DNA of 64,000 bases from Hyphomicrobiales bacterium (GTDB taxonomy: Bacteria; Pseudomonadota; Alphaproteobacteria; Rhizobiales; Methylopilaceae): positions 62,001-126,000 of the forward strand of contig JALHQA010000008.1 in the NCBI GenBank assembly GCA_022842205.1. The letters are read 5' to 3'. The position numbers and the translations under genes were made by a program. Below are positions 18,829 to 27,221 of the stretch, one piece after another (the stretch's first letter is position 1; each line of letters opens with the position of its first letter). The notes below the pieces were generated by a model. The model saw only the letters and a program-made list of their open reading frames with translations. It was not told the origin of the DNA and searched no databases.

Positions 18829-19097
18829 AAGTCACTTCAGGTTGCCCTGAAGCGTTTACGGTCAACCCGGTCAATCGCACCCCGTGGGGCTGGGGGGCTG
18901 GAATCGGAGCGTGACAACCGGGCCCCGAGGCAACGGATGAAGGTTCATCCTGACCGGTGGCGGCGCGTTGTCCAGAAAGAGGCAATATTGTGAATTCGCC
19001 GTCATGCACAGGAATCCGTTAGCCGTGCTTGCATGGCATTGCCCCTTGCGCATGTTTTGTGACGGCGCGATGATTGAGGCGTCGAACCGAGGTGCGA
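18829..19097 (+). promoter_or_regulatory. Upstream region of the DUF2794 gene, with a 16-bp palindrome
   Basis: No gene is visible in this stretch. It contains a perfect 7-2-7 inverted repeat, GGATGAAggTTCATCC (18935-18950), about 148 bp before the DUF2794 start, and a partial direct repeat GGTCAAcccGGTCAA around 18860. The palindrome has operator-like symmetry, but I know no matching regulator. The remainder should include the DUF2794 promoter. Confidence 0.35.
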
Positions 19098-19484
19098 ATG
19101 GGCGAAGTCATCGAGCCGATACACGAATTCGGGGGCGTCCAACGCTCCCACGAAAGTTTCAGTTCACAGCCGTCGGTGCCGGTTATCGCGTTCGACAAGC
19201 AAGAGCTCCGCGAAATTCTCAATGTGTATGGCCGTCTGGTCGCGGCCGGTGAGATGCGCGACTACGCCATCGACATGCTGCGCGACAAGGCGGTGTTCTC
19301 GCTGTTCCGGCGCATGGGCGACGTACCGACCTACCGGATCGAGAAGGACCCGAAATTGAGAAGCCGCCAGGGCGCTTATTCGGTGATCTCCGCGACGGGC
19401 CTTATCCTGAAGCGCGGCCACGATCTTGGCCGCGTGCTGGCCGTACTCGACAAGCAGCGGCTGAAGCTCGTAACGAACCGATAA
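19098..19484 (+). CDS. DUF2794 family protein
   Basis: A 128-residue soluble protein beginning MGEVIEPIHEFGG. Conserved-looking parts are VIAFDKQELREILNVYGRLVAAGEMRDYAIDML, FSLFRRMGDVPTYRIEKDP and VISATGLILKRGHDLGRVL. I recognise the DUF2794 family, which is restricted largely to alphaproteobacteria and has no assigned function. I chose the ATG at 19098 because GAGGTG lies just upstream; the frame continues eight codons further back to 19074. It is monocistronic as far as can be seen. Confidence 0.85.
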   Translation: MGEVIEPIHEFGGVQRSHESFSSQPSVPVIAFDKQELREILNVYGRLVAAGEMRDYAIDMLRDKAVFSLFRRMGDVPTYRIEKDPKLRSRQGAYSVISATGLILKRGHDLGRVLAVLDKQRLKLVTNR

Positions 19485-19599
19485 CTTTATCCGAGCGCCC
19501 TGCGGGCTGCATACGACCCATGCGTGCGCATGGGGGCTGAAGAACATCGCCAAGCCTATATACACGCCGTGCCCGGAAAAGGATGGTCCGACCGGGTCG

Positions 19600-19791
19600 A
19601 TGGCCCCGGAGGGCCGGCGAAAAGTGAACTGGAACGACTTCAAGAAGGTGCTGCGCGCGATCGACGAGCATGTCACCGAAAATGCATATGAACATGGACG
19701 GCGCTGGGTTCTCGATCGGGAAACCGAACCGGTGACGACGCGCCGGACGGCGGCGCCCAGGAAATCCCCGAACGCGATGCTGGCCCGCTAA
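19600..19791 (+). CDS. Small hypothetical protein
   Basis: Up to 63 residues. The middle part, NWNDFKKVLRAIDEHVTENAYEHG, is plausible protein sequence (helical, charged), while the Arg/Thr-rich ends are not distinctive. The ATG at 19600 has no clear ribosome site; a GTG at 19624 (GTGAACTGG) preceded by GGCGAAAA is an alternative. It lies between DUF2794 and a convergent GNAT gene whose end is 6 nt away. I do not recognise it and it could be a spurious frame. Confidence 0.4.
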   Translation: MAPEGRRKVNWNDFKKVLRAIDEHVTENAYEHGRRWVLDRETEPVTTRRTAAPRKSPNAMLAR

Positions 19792-19796
19792 ACCGC

Positions 19797-20321
19797 TCAG
19801 GGCTCTTCGTCGGGCTCGAACCGGTCGCCGAGTCCGAGTGCTTTTTGCATCATCACGGTGTCGAGCCAGCGGCCGTGCTTACGGCCGACGGATGGGTGCG
19901 TGCCGATCATGTCGAAACCCGCGGTGCGGTGCAGCGCCACCGATGCCGCGTTCTCACTGTCGCCGATCACCGCGATCATCTGGCGGAAGCCCCGCTCCTC
20001 GCATTGCGCGACCAATGCGTTGAGCAGCGCGCGGCCGACCCCTTTGCCCTGCCAGCCCGGCGCGACGTAAACCGAGTTCTCGACGGTGTAGCGATAGGCA
20101 GGACGCGGCCGGTATGGTCCGGCATAGGCATAGCCGGCAACGGTGCCGCCAGCGTCTGCGACGAGATAGGGAAAGTTCTCGCGCGTCAGCGCCTCGAAGC
20201 GCCGCGTCATTTCCTCAAGACCGGGCGGGACGAGTTCGAAGCTGGCGGTGCCTGTACGGACGGCCTCGTCGTAGATGGCGGCGATGGCGGGGAGGTCGGC
20301 GGGGGAGGCGGAACGGATCAT
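19797..20321 (-). CDS. GNAT N-acetyltransferase (phosphinothricin acetyltransferase-like)
   Basis: A 174-residue acetyltransferase starting MIRSASPADLPAIAAIYDEAV. The acetyl-CoA loop is VAPGWQGKGVGRALLNALV (near 86-104), and the region MIAVIGDSENAASVALHRTAGFDMIG is typical of the Pat/MnaT subgroup that acetylates phosphinothricin, methionine sulfone and similar amino-acid analogues. The natural substrate cannot be told from sequence. It is downstream of the BI-1 gene but separated from it by a strong terminator. Confidence 0.85.
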   Translation of the reverse strand: MIRSASPADLPAIAAIYDEAVRTGTASFELVPPGLEEMTRRFEALTRENFPYLVADAGGTVAGYAYAGPYRPRPAYRYTVENSVYVAPGWQGKGVGRALLNALVAQCEERGFRQMIAVIGDSENAASVALHRTAGFDMIGTHPSVGRKHGRWLDTVMMQKALGLGDRFEPDEEP

Positions 20322-20336
20322 TCTTTTCGCACAATA

Positions 20337-20366
20337 ACAAAAAAGCCCCGGCTTTCGCCGGGGCTT
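20337..20366 (-). terminator. Intrinsic terminator of the BI-1 family gene
   Basis: Perfect 10-bp stem: AAGCCCCGGC (20343-20352) with GCCGGGGCTT (20357-20366). On the minus strand the loop is a GAAA tetraloop and the stem is followed by TTTTTT. It lies 20 nt beyond the stop of the leftward BI-1 gene and just before the GNAT start. Confidence 0.93.
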
Positions 20367-20386
20367 ATATGTTCAATCGACGCTTT

Positions 20387-21145
20387 TTATTCGCGGTTGC
20401 CGAACAGGTTCAGCAGCATCATGAACAGGTTGATGAAGTCGAGGTAGAGCGACAGGGCACCCATGATCGCCTTGCGGCCCATCATGTCGCTGTCGTCGAC
20501 CGCGTTGTACATCTCCTTGATGCGCTGCGTGTCGTAGGCGGTGAGACCCGAGAACACCAGCACGCCGACGCACGAGATGATGAACTGCATCATCGTCGAC
20601 TGCAGGAAGATGTTGACCACCATCGCGATGATGAGGCCGATCAGACCCATCACGAGGAAGGTGCCGAACGCCGAAAGGTCGCGCTTCGTCGTGTAGCCGT
20701 AGAGGCTGAGCGCGCCGAAAGCCGCCGCGGTGATGAAGAACACGCGCGCGATCGAGGAGCCGGTATAGACCATGAAGATGGTCGACAGCGACATGCCCAT
20801 GAGCGCGGCGAACGTCCAGAACGCGATCTGCGCGCCGGAGGTGCTCATGCGGCCGATACGGGCGGACAGGTAGAAGACCATGCCGAGCGGCGCCAGTGCG
20901 ATCACCCATTTCAGCGGCGTCGCGAACAGGGTCTGCCCGAACGAGGTCAGCGCCGTGGCGCCGGAGGCGTCCTGCGTCACGGCCAGCTTGAAGACGCCGA
21001 TGGCCACGAGGCCGGTGATGGCCAGGCCGATCGTCATGTAGTTGTAGACGGAGACCATGTAGGACCGGAGGCCCTGGTCGATGACAGCGGCCTCAGTGCG
21101 GGCCGTGCCCACGCGGGCCGTCCCAGTGCGGTCGAAGTCAGCCAT
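20387..21145 (-). CDS. Bax inhibitor-1 (BI-1)/YccA-YbhL family membrane protein
   Basis: A 252-residue protein with seven predicted membrane helices after a polar N-terminus of about 28 residues. The family signature is at the end: FSGLTAYDTQRIKEMYN (near 201-217), containing the aspartate of the di-aspartyl pH sensor, then GALSLYLDFINLFMMLLNLFG. BI-1 proteins are implicated in proton-sensitive ion leak and in controlling membrane proteases; the role here is unproven. GGAAG precedes the ATG. A 150-bp leader lies upstream and a strong terminator downstream, so it looks monocistronic. Confidence 0.92.
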   Translation of the reverse strand: MADFDRTGTARVGTARTEAAVIDQGLRSYMVSVYNYMTIGLAITGLVAIGVFKLAVTQDASGATALTSFGQTLFATPLKWVIALAPLGMVFYLSARIGRMSTSGAQIAFWTFAALMGMSLSTIFMVYTGSSIARVFFITAAAFGALSLYGYTTKRDLSAFGTFLVMGLIGLIIAMVVNIFLQSTMMQFIISCVGVLVFSGLTAYDTQRIKEMYNAVDDSDMMGRKAIMGALSLYLDFINLFMMLLNLFGNRE

Positions 21146-21295
21146 TGAATTTCTTCCCTTTTGTTATCCCGCATTCCGAGGGCGCGAGATCTCGGGAACA
21201 ATATGGGAAATCCCGCGCTCGGAGACAAGCAGGGGAACTACGGTACCGCTACGGTGTCTCCTGACATTTCCGCGAACGAAGCCTTTGCCGGGCCG
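21146..21295 (-). promoter_or_regulatory. Leader region of the BI-1 gene, candidate ybhL-type RNA
   Basis: The 150 bp between the ABC permease stop and the BI-1 start hold the promoter and 5' leader. A direct repeat CTACGG (21238-21243 and 21249-21254, 11-nt period, plus-strand sequence) flanks the palindrome CGGTACCG (21241-21248). Several short self-complementary segments follow. A conserved RNA, the ybhL leader, has been reported upstream of BI-1/ybhL homologues in Rhizobiales. I cannot align it here, so this is a positional suggestion. Confidence 0.4.
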
Positions 21296-23866
21296 TCACA
21301 AATTTCGCAGCACCGGCGCCGGCTTCAGCCCCGTCAGCCGCCAGGTGCCGGCCAGGCCGAGCACGACGGTCAGGACGAGAGCCGCCGCGGCGGCACCGAG
21401 CGCGCTCTGCCAGTCGAGATAGAATTCGAGATTCATCACCTCGCGGACGATGACGAAGGCGGCCGCCGCGCCGGCCAGAAGGCCGAACAGGGCGGTGCCG
21501 AACCCGATCATCAGATATTCGAGCGCAAAGGCGGCGATGATGCGCGTGCGGGTCGCGCCCAGCGTCTTCAGGATCATGGCGTCATAGACCCTGTAGCGGT
21601 GGCCGGCGGCAAGCGCCCCGCCGAGCACGAGCACGCTCGCAAACAGCGTCACCCCGCTCGCGCCGCGGATGGCGAGCGCAAGGTCGGTGACGATTTCGGC
21701 GATGCTGGAAAGCGCATCCTTCACCCGCACGATCAGGATGGCGGGAAAGCGCGCGGCGGTCTCGCGCAGGAGCGCAAGCTCGGCGGCGTCCCCCGCGTCG
21801 GCCGGGAAAGAGAGGGTCGCGAGATACTGGTAGGGCGCGCCGGCGAAGGTGTTCGGTGAAAACACCAGCACGAAATTGATGCCAAGGCTCTCCCACTCGA
21901 CCTCGCGCAGATTTGCAATCCGCGCGCTGATCTCGCGGCCGAGCACGTTCACGGTGATCTCGTCGCCGATCGAGAGACCGAGATCGCGCGCGCTCTCCGC
22001 CTCGAAGGAGACGAGGTTGTCGCCCGTGTGGCCGGGTTGCCACCATTCCCCCTCGACGACCTTGGACCCCTCCGGCGGGCTATCGGCATGTGTGATGCCG
22101 CGGTCGCCGCGCAGCACCCACGCGGATTCGCCGGCCCGATAGCCTTCCGCGCTTTCGCCTTTCAGGGCGACGATGCGGCCGCGCAGCATCGGCACCTGCT
22201 CGATCGTGCCGCCCGGCACCTTCTCCTTCAGGAAGGCGGCGAAGTCCGGCGCTTCGGCATTCGGAATGTCCGCGAAGAAGAAGCTCGGCGCGCGCTCCGG
22301 AAGCGACGCGGTCAGCTGGTTTCGTATGGACGAATCGATCAGCGTCAGCGTCACCAGCAGCGCAAGGCCGAGGCCGAGCGACAACACGACCGACGGCGTC
22401 AGCGCGCCGGGCCGATGGACGTTTGCGAGCGCCATGCGCAGTTCGGCGTTGCGCGGCCGCGGCAGGCGGCGGGCGATGGCCATGATCACGAACGCAACGA
22501 GGCGCAGCAACGCGAAGATCGCGATCGCGGCACCGATGAAGGTCAGTGCCACGAGTTTCTGCGCGGCGGTCGCGACCATCAGCGCGACCAGCACGACAAC
22601 CGCAACAGCCATCAGCACGAGATAGCGCCGCGCCGGCCAGCGCAGCGTCGTCTGCGCGAGATGATCGCGAAACAGCGCGGAGACCGGCAGTTCATGCGCG
22701 CGCGCCAGCGGCCACAATGTGAAGACGAAGGCAATCAGCGCGCCGAACACGGCCGCGATGGCGAGCCGTCCGGGCTGCAGCGAAGGAACGAAGGGCAGCG
22801 GGATCATCGCGCCGAACGCCCAGTCGACCAGAAAGGGCAGGGCCGCGCCGAGCGCGAGGCCGAGCGCGATGCCGATCCCGGCAATGGCGAGAATCTGCAA
22901 CAGATAGATCTGAAAAATGCGCGCGCCGGTCGCGCCCAGCGATTTCAGCACGGCGATGGTCTCGCGCCGCTTCTCGACGTAGGCATTGACGGCATTGGCG
23001 ACGCCGACGCCGCCGACGAGGAGCGCAGTAAGCCCGACGAGAGTCAGGAACTGGCTGAAGCGGTTGATGTTCTGTTCAAGCCGGTCGGAGGCGCTGTCGC
23101 GCGTGCGTACCCGCCATCCCGCCTCGGGGAAGGCCTTCTGCGCCGCTTCGGTAAACGTACGGACATCGGTATCGGACGCGGCGGCTGGCGGCAGCGCGAC
23201 CCGGTAGCTCCAGCGCACGAGGCTGCCGGGCACGACGAGGCCCGTGGCGTCGAGCGCCGCCCGCGTCACATACATATGCGGCGCAAAACCGAAGCCGCCC
23301 GACAGATTGTCCGGTTCCTTGACAAGCGCGGCGCGAATCTCGAGCGGGATATCCCCGACCGTTATGCGGTCGCCGACCTTGGCTTCGAGGCGCGCGAGCA
23401 GCGCCTGATCGACCACGGTGCCGAATACGCCGCCCCTTTGGGCCAGAAGCCCGGACAAAGGCACCTGCGGATCGGTCTCCATCACACCGAACAGCGGGTG
23501 CAGTTCGGTCACGGCCTTCAGTTCGCCGAGCGCCGCATTGCCGTCGCCGGTGCGCGCCATCGCACGCAGGCTTGCGACCGGAGAGACGGTGCCCCGCGCG
23601 CTGAGGAACGCCATCTCTTCGGGCGTTGCCTCGCGGTGAAGAAGCTGGAACGCGGCGTCGCCGCCGAGAATGTTGCGGCCCTCGCGCGCGAGGCCATCGT
23701 ACAGGCCGCCCGCGATCGAGCCGACACCGGCAATCGAGGCCACGCCGAGCGCAAGGCAGGCGATGAAGGTGCCGAAGCCCGACATGCCGCCGCGCATCTC
23801 GCGCAGTGCAAGCCGCAGCGACAGCGCCCATCCCGGCGCCCTGGGAGACGGTGCGAAGGCGGTCAT
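21296..23866 (-). CDS. ABC transporter permease, FtsX/YbbP type
   Basis: An 856-residue permease with two FtsX-type membrane modules and large periplasmic domains. N-terminal LALREMRGGMSGFGTFIACLALG leads into the first helix. The central LKSLGATGARIFQIYLLQI and the C-terminal LKTLGATRTRIIAAFALEYLMIG are the paired cytoplasmic coupling segments of FtsX permeases. About ten helices are expected. With the ATPase gene upstream, whose stop overlaps its ATG by one base, it resembles E. coli YbbA-YbbP, and the divergent tesA neighbour is conserved too. Substrate is unknown; lipid or envelope-component release is a reasonable guess. Confidence 0.9.
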   Translation of the reverse strand: MTAFAPSPRAPGWALSLRLALREMRGGMSGFGTFIACLALGVASIAGVGSIAGGLYDGLAREGRNILGGDAAFQLLHREATPEEMAFLSARGTVSPVASLRAMARTGDGNAALGELKAVTELHPLFGVMETDPQVPLSGLLAQRGGVFGTVVDQALLARLEAKVGDRITVGDIPLEIRAALVKEPDNLSGGFGFAPHMYVTRAALDATGLVVPGSLVRWSYRVALPPAAASDTDVRTFTEAAQKAFPEAGWRVRTRDSASDRLEQNINRFSQFLTLVGLTALLVGGVGVANAVNAYVEKRRETIAVLKSLGATGARIFQIYLLQILAIAGIGIALGLALGAALPFLVDWAFGAMIPLPFVPSLQPGRLAIAAVFGALIAFVFTLWPLARAHELPVSALFRDHLAQTTLRWPARRYLVLMAVAVVVLVALMVATAAQKLVALTFIGAAIAIFALLRLVAFVIMAIARRLPRPRNAELRMALANVHRPGALTPSVVLSLGLGLALLVTLTLIDSSIRNQLTASLPERAPSFFFADIPNAEAPDFAAFLKEKVPGGTIEQVPMLRGRIVALKGESAEGYRAGESAWVLRGDRGITHADSPPEGSKVVEGEWWQPGHTGDNLVSFEAESARDLGLSIGDEITVNVLGREISARIANLREVEWESLGINFVLVFSPNTFAGAPYQYLATLSFPADAGDAAELALLRETAARFPAILIVRVKDALSSIAEIVTDLALAIRGASGVTLFASVLVLGGALAAGHRYRVYDAMILKTLGATRTRIIAAFALEYLMIGFGTALFGLLAGAAAAFVIVREVMNLEFYLDWQSALGAAAAALVLTVVLGLAGTWRLTGLKPAPVLRNL

Positions 23867-24552
23867 CAGGCCGTCAGGACCTCCGGCGCGCTGTGCTGGA
23901 TCTTGCCGGAGCGCAGCCGCACCACACGGTCGCAGCGCTGGGCCAAAGCGAGATCATGCGTCACCAGCACGAGCGTCGTGCCGCGCTCCTTCGCCTTGCT
24001 GAAGATGAGGTCGGCGATGCTCCGCCCGGTCGTCTCGTCGAGATTTCCGGTCGGCTCGTCGCAGACGAGGATCTGCGCGCCTGGCGCGAGCGCCCTTGCC
24101 AGCGCCACGCGCTGCTGTTCGCCGCCCGACAGTTCGGCCGGATAGTGGGTGGCGCGATGGGCGAGCCCGACTTCCGCCAGTTCGGCCTCGGCGCGCGCGG
24201 AAGCATCCGGTGCGCCGGCCAGCTCGAGGGGCACGGCGACATTTTCCAGCGCCGTCATGGTCGGGATGAGATGAAAGCTCTGGAACACGACGCCGATGTT
24301 CCTGCCGCGAAAGCGCGCCAGGGCATCCTCGTCCAGTCGCGTCAGTTCCTCGCCGAGCAGTTTCACGCTGCCGCTGTCGGCGCGTTCGAGGCCCGCCAGA
24401 ACCATCAGCAGCGAGGATTTTCCGGAGCCGGAAGGCCCCGTCAGGCCGACGGTCTCGCCCTTGGCGATGGTGAGGGAAATGTCCTTGAGGATATGGACCC
24501 GGGCCGCGCCGCGGCCCAAACTGAGATTGATGCCTGTGAGGTCGATGGCCAT
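23866..24552 (-). CDS. ABC transporter ATP-binding protein, YbbA/LolD type
   Basis: A 228-residue ATPase: Walker A GPSGSGKSS near 40-48, Q-loop VVFQSFHLIPTMTALENV, signature LSGGEQQRVALARALA and Walker B ILVCDEPTGNLDE. The GNIDE/GNLD and FHLIPTMTALENV patterns place it with the LolD/YbbA/MacB subgroup that powers FtsX-like permeases. I chose the ATG at 24552 (MAIDLTGINL); a 48-codon upstream extension is open but would overlap tesA on the other strand. It overlaps its permease gene by one base and is divergent from tesA by 34 nt. Confidence 0.93.
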   Translation of the reverse strand: MAIDLTGINLSLGRGAARVHILKDISLTIAKGETVGLTGPSGSGKSSLLMVLAGLERADSGSVKLLGEELTRLDEDALARFRGRNIGVVFQSFHLIPTMTALENVAVPLELAGAPDASARAEAELAEVGLAHRATHYPAELSGGEQQRVALARALAPGAQILVCDEPTGNLDETTGRSIADLIFSKAKERGTTLVLVTHDLALAQRCDRVVRLRSGKIQHSAPEVLTA

Positions 24553-24586
24553 ATCCGGTGAAACCCGCCTTGTGGAGAGACCCCAT

Positions 24587-25258
24587 ATGGAGAGCACCGC
24601 CGTCACCCGCCAGTCACAAACGCTTGGGCTTGCCCGTCTATTTGTCGCGGCGGCCATCGCCTGGCTGGGCTTCCTGCTCCCGGCTTCGGCGGACACCGTC
24701 CGCCTTGTCGCGCTCGGCGACAGCCTGACGGCAGGCTACGGCCTCAATACGTCGCAGGCCTTTCCGGCGGTGCTGGAGAAAGCCCTCAAGGCCAAGGGGT
24801 TCGATGTCGAGATCACGAATGCCGGCGTCTCCGGCGATACGGCCGCCGCCGGGGCGCAGCGGGTCGACTGGTCGGTGCCGGACGGCACCGACGGCGTGAT
24901 CCTTGAGCTTGGCGCCAACGACGCGCTGCGCGGCCTGCCCCCCGAGCAGACGGACAAGGCACTGCGCCAGATTCTCGACCGGCTGAAGGCGCGCAACATC
25001 CCGGTGCTGATCGCGGGCATGTACGCGCCGCGCAGTCTCGGCGCCGCCTACTATGAAAAGTTCGACGCCATCTATCCCGCGCTCGCAAAAGACTACGGGC
25101 ACGATCTCTACCCGTTCTTCCTCGAGGGCGTGCTCGGCGACGCCAGCCTCAATCTCGACGACGGCATGCACCCGAGTCACACGGGTGTCGAGAGAATCGT
25201 TGAGGGAATCCTTCCCGCCGTCGAAAGTTTCCTTGGCCGCATCAAGACCGCGTCCTGA
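24587..25258 (+). CDS. tesA: Periplasmic arylesterase / acyl-CoA thioesterase TesA-like (SGNH hydrolase)
   Basis: A 223-residue GDSL/SGNH hydrolase with an N-terminal signal/anchor segment (residues ~14-35, ending PASADTVR). Block I is VALGDSLTAGYG with catalytic Ser46; the oxyanion Gly and Asn are in NAGVSGDT and ELGANDAL; the catalytic Asp/His are in DGMHPSHTG. E. coli TesA (thioesterase I/protease I/lysophospholipase L1) has this build and the same divergent ybbA-ybbP neighbours. ATG 24587 follows GGAGAG. It begins a rightward run with thpR 14 nt later. Confidence 0.93.
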   Translation: MESTAVTRQSQTLGLARLFVAAAIAWLGFLLPASADTVRLVALGDSLTAGYGLNTSQAFPAVLEKALKAKGFDVEITNAGVSGDTAAAGAQRVDWSVPDGTDGVILELGANDALRGLPPEQTDKALRQILDRLKARNIPVLIAGMYAPRSLGAAYYEKFDAIYPALAKDYGHDLYPFFLEGVLGDASLNLDDGMHPSHTGVERIVEGILPAVESFLGRIKTAS

Positions 25259-25272
25259 TTCGGGAGGCCCGC

Positions 25273-25845
25273 ATGCCCCGCCTGTTCACCGCCCTCGAAA
25301 TTCCAAACGATGTCGCCGAGCGGCTGTCCGTCCTGCGTGGCGGGCTGCCCGGTGCGCGCTGGGTCGAACCCGAGAACTATCATGTGACGCTGCGCTTTCT
25401 CGGTGATGTTGATGACCGCACCGCGCAGGAAGCCTCGGATTTTCTTGACGGTATCCTGCGCGAACCGCTGACGGTATCGATCGGCGAGCTCGACGCGTTC
25501 GGCGGCGACCGGCCGCGCTCGATCATCGCCAAGGTGCAGCCGACCGCGGAACTCTCCGATCTGCAGGCGGAGAACGAGCGCGCGGTGCGCCGCGCCGGCC
25601 TGCCGCCGGAGGGCCGTAAATTCACGCCCCATGTCACCCTGGCGAGACTGCGCGATGTGAAGCCGCGCGAGGTGGCCGACTGGCTCGCGGTGCGCGGCGG
25701 CGCGCCGCGGCTGGATTTCGAGGCCCGGCGCTTCGTGATGATGTCTTCGCGCGCCTCGACCGGCGGCGGACCCTATGTCGTCGAGGAGGTCTATCCGCTC
25801 GGCGACGACATGGAGGAGGACGAATATGCCGAAGCTCGCTGGTGA
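25273..25845 (+). CDS. thpR: RNA 2',3'-cyclic phosphodiesterase ThpR
   Basis: A 190-residue 2H phosphoesterase. Both catalytic H-x-T-L motifs are present: YHVTLRFLG (His37) and FTPHVTLARL (near 120). It opens 2',3'-cyclic phosphate ends of RNA; the family also showed ligase activity in vitro. The start MPRLFTALEIP is characteristic. It follows tesA by 14 nt, and its last 20 nt overlap the start of phhB. The C-terminal tail is acidic (DDMEEDEYAE), partly because it contains the AGGAGG ribosome site of phhB. Confidence 0.92.
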   Translation: MPRLFTALEIPNDVAERLSVLRGGLPGARWVEPENYHVTLRFLGDVDDRTAQEASDFLDGILREPLTVSIGELDAFGGDRPRSIIAKVQPTAELSDLQAENERAVRRAGLPPEGRKFTPHVTLARLRDVKPREVADWLAVRGGAPRLDFEARRFVMMSSRASTGGGPYVVEEVYPLGDDMEEDEYAEARW

Positions 25846-26134
25846 GGAGCGCGCAGCCGCGCTGAAATCGCTTCCCGGCTGGCGCGAGGCCGAGGGCCGC
25901 GACGCCATCCGCAAGGAATTCCGGTTCGGGAATTTCGCGGAAGCCTTCGGTTTCATGGCCCGCGTCGCGCTCGCCGCCGAAAAGATGGACCATCATCCCG
26001 ACTGGTCGAATGTCTACGACCGGGTGGACATCGAACTTTCCAGCCACGATATCGGCGGCGTCAGCGAACGCGACATCACGCTGGCGGCCACGATCGACGC
26101 CATCGCGGGAGCCAAACCGGCCGGCCCGCGTTGA
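25826..26134 (+). CDS. phhB: 4a-hydroxytetrahydrobiopterin dehydratase
   Basis: A 102-residue pterin-4a-carbinolamine dehydratase. The active-site pattern is KMDHHPDWSNVYDRVDIELSSHD-type: EKMDHHPDW near residues 54-62, then NVYDRVDIELSSHDIGG. It recycles the pterin of aromatic amino-acid hydroxylases or serves in molybdopterin-related chemistry; no hydroxylase is visible nearby. The ATG at 25826 is inside thpR with AGGAGG seven nt upstream, so the two are coupled. Confidence 0.92.
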   Translation: MPKLAGEERAAALKSLPGWREAEGRDAIRKEFRFGNFAEAFGFMARVALAAEKMDHHPDWSNVYDRVDIELSSHDIGGVSERDITLAATIDAIAGAKPAGPR

Positions 26135-26153
26135 CGCTGCGGAAGAGGTGGAC

Positions 26154-26492
26154 ATGAGCGAGCGGCACGAAAAGGAGCAGACGGTCCGGGAGGGTTTCTG
26201 GCCGAAGATCGCGAGTTTTGCCGCCGCCGTCCCGTTCGCCGAGCAGGCACTGGCGGCCTGGTATTGCGCCTTCGACCGCGAAACCTCGCCGCGTGTCCGC
26301 TACATCCTCATTGGTGCGCTCGCCTATTTCGTCATGCCGTTCGATGCCGTGCCGGACGTCCTGCCGCTGTTCGGCTTTGCCGACGACGCCTCGCTGCTCT
26401 CGGCGGCGCTGCTCGCGGTCGGCTCCGCGATGACCGACGCGCACCGGGAAGCGGCACGCCAGGCGATGGTCCGGTTGCGGACCCCCGCCTGA
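26154..26492 (+). CDS. YkvA (DUF1232) family protein
   Basis: A 112-residue protein starting MSERHEKEQTVREGFWPKI. It has the YkvA core: YILIGALAYFVMPFDAVPDVLPLFGFADDASLL, a helical pair joined by the DxxPD turn. The family is small, membrane-associated and uncharacterised. GAGGTG precedes the ATG, 19 nt after phhB. A second YkvA protein is encoded at 45.4-45.8 kb, so the window has two paralogues. Confidence 0.88.
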   Translation: MSERHEKEQTVREGFWPKIASFAAAVPFAEQALAAWYCAFDRETSPRVRYILIGALAYFVMPFDAVPDVLPLFGFADDASLLSAALLAVGSAMTDAHREAARQAMVRLRTPA

Positions 26493-26660
26493 CCCGTCAA
26501 CAATCCTTTCGGATTGGTTTCCAAATTTCGTCAATTTTTACCTGTTGTTCGTAATTGCGGGCCCAAACTCGGGGTTCGCGAGGGGGTTCTTCCATTGCCC
26601 GCCCGCATGTCCATTCCACGCGTCCGGCAAGAAGCCGGCGATGAGGGTGTTTCGATTCGT

Positions 26661-27167
26661 ATGATTGTGCGCCGGCTTGTTCTTGCCGCTCTTCTCACTG
26701 CCTTCGCTCCCGATGTCTCGAAAGCGCAGGGGCAGCAGCTTCTTGGCCAGTTCACCGACTGGGCGGCCTATACCGCCAACGGCTCTTCCGGAAAGGTGTG
26801 TTTCGTCATTTCCCAGCCGAAGACCCGGCTGCCGGAAGGCCTGAACCGCGATCCGGCCTATTTCTTCGTTTCGCACCGGCCGGGCGAGAATGTCCGCAAT
26901 GAGGTGTCGGTCCAGGTGGGATTTCCGCTGCGGCCCGGTTCGACGATCGAGATGACGACCAATAATGGCGGCAATTTCGTTCTGGCGACCCAGGATCAGC
27001 GCGGCTGGTCGAACGGCCAGGACGATGCCCGCATCGTCGAGACGATGCGCGGCGGCGGCGAGATGGTCATCAAGTCGACCTCCGGCCGCGGCAATGTTAC
27101 CACCGACACGTTCTCCCTGAGCGGCATTTCGGCCGCCCTCGACGCCGCCAACGGGGCGTGTCCCTGA
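26661..27167 (+). CDS. Invasion-associated locus B (IalB)-like exported protein
   Basis: A 168-residue secreted protein: signal peptide at residues 1-24 (MIVRRLVLAALLTAFAPDVSKAQG), then FTDWAAYTANGSSGKVCFVISQPK, the start of the IalB domain, and a C-terminal disulfide-capable Cys in NGACP. The family was named from Bartonella invasion but is widespread in free-living rhizobia, where its role is unknown, so no pathogenic role is implied. An upstream ATG (26607) in frame would lengthen it but bury the signal peptide. Confidence 0.82.
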   Translation: MIVRRLVLAALLTAFAPDVSKAQGQQLLGQFTDWAAYTANGSSGKVCFVISQPKTRLPEGLNRDPAYFFVSHRPGENVRNEVSVQVGFPLRPGSTIEMTTNNGGNFVLATQDQRGWSNGQDDARIVETMRGGGEMVIKSTSGRGNVTTDTFSLSGISAALDAANGACP

Positions 27168-27221
27168 GGGCGTCTCCGGCCGGGCATGCAAATCCCGGCC
27201 TTTTCCACTATATGAGCGCCC

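Noticed and set aside
22028-24145. 705-codon rightward frame across the ABC permease gene
   Set aside because: Antisense to a clearly homologous FtsX-type permease and its ATPase; low-complexity Arg/Gln/Glu product.
26661-27167. IalB as a virulence factor
   Set aside because: The family name comes from Bartonella, but homologues are common in free-living Hyphomicrobiales; nothing else in the window suggests host invasion.
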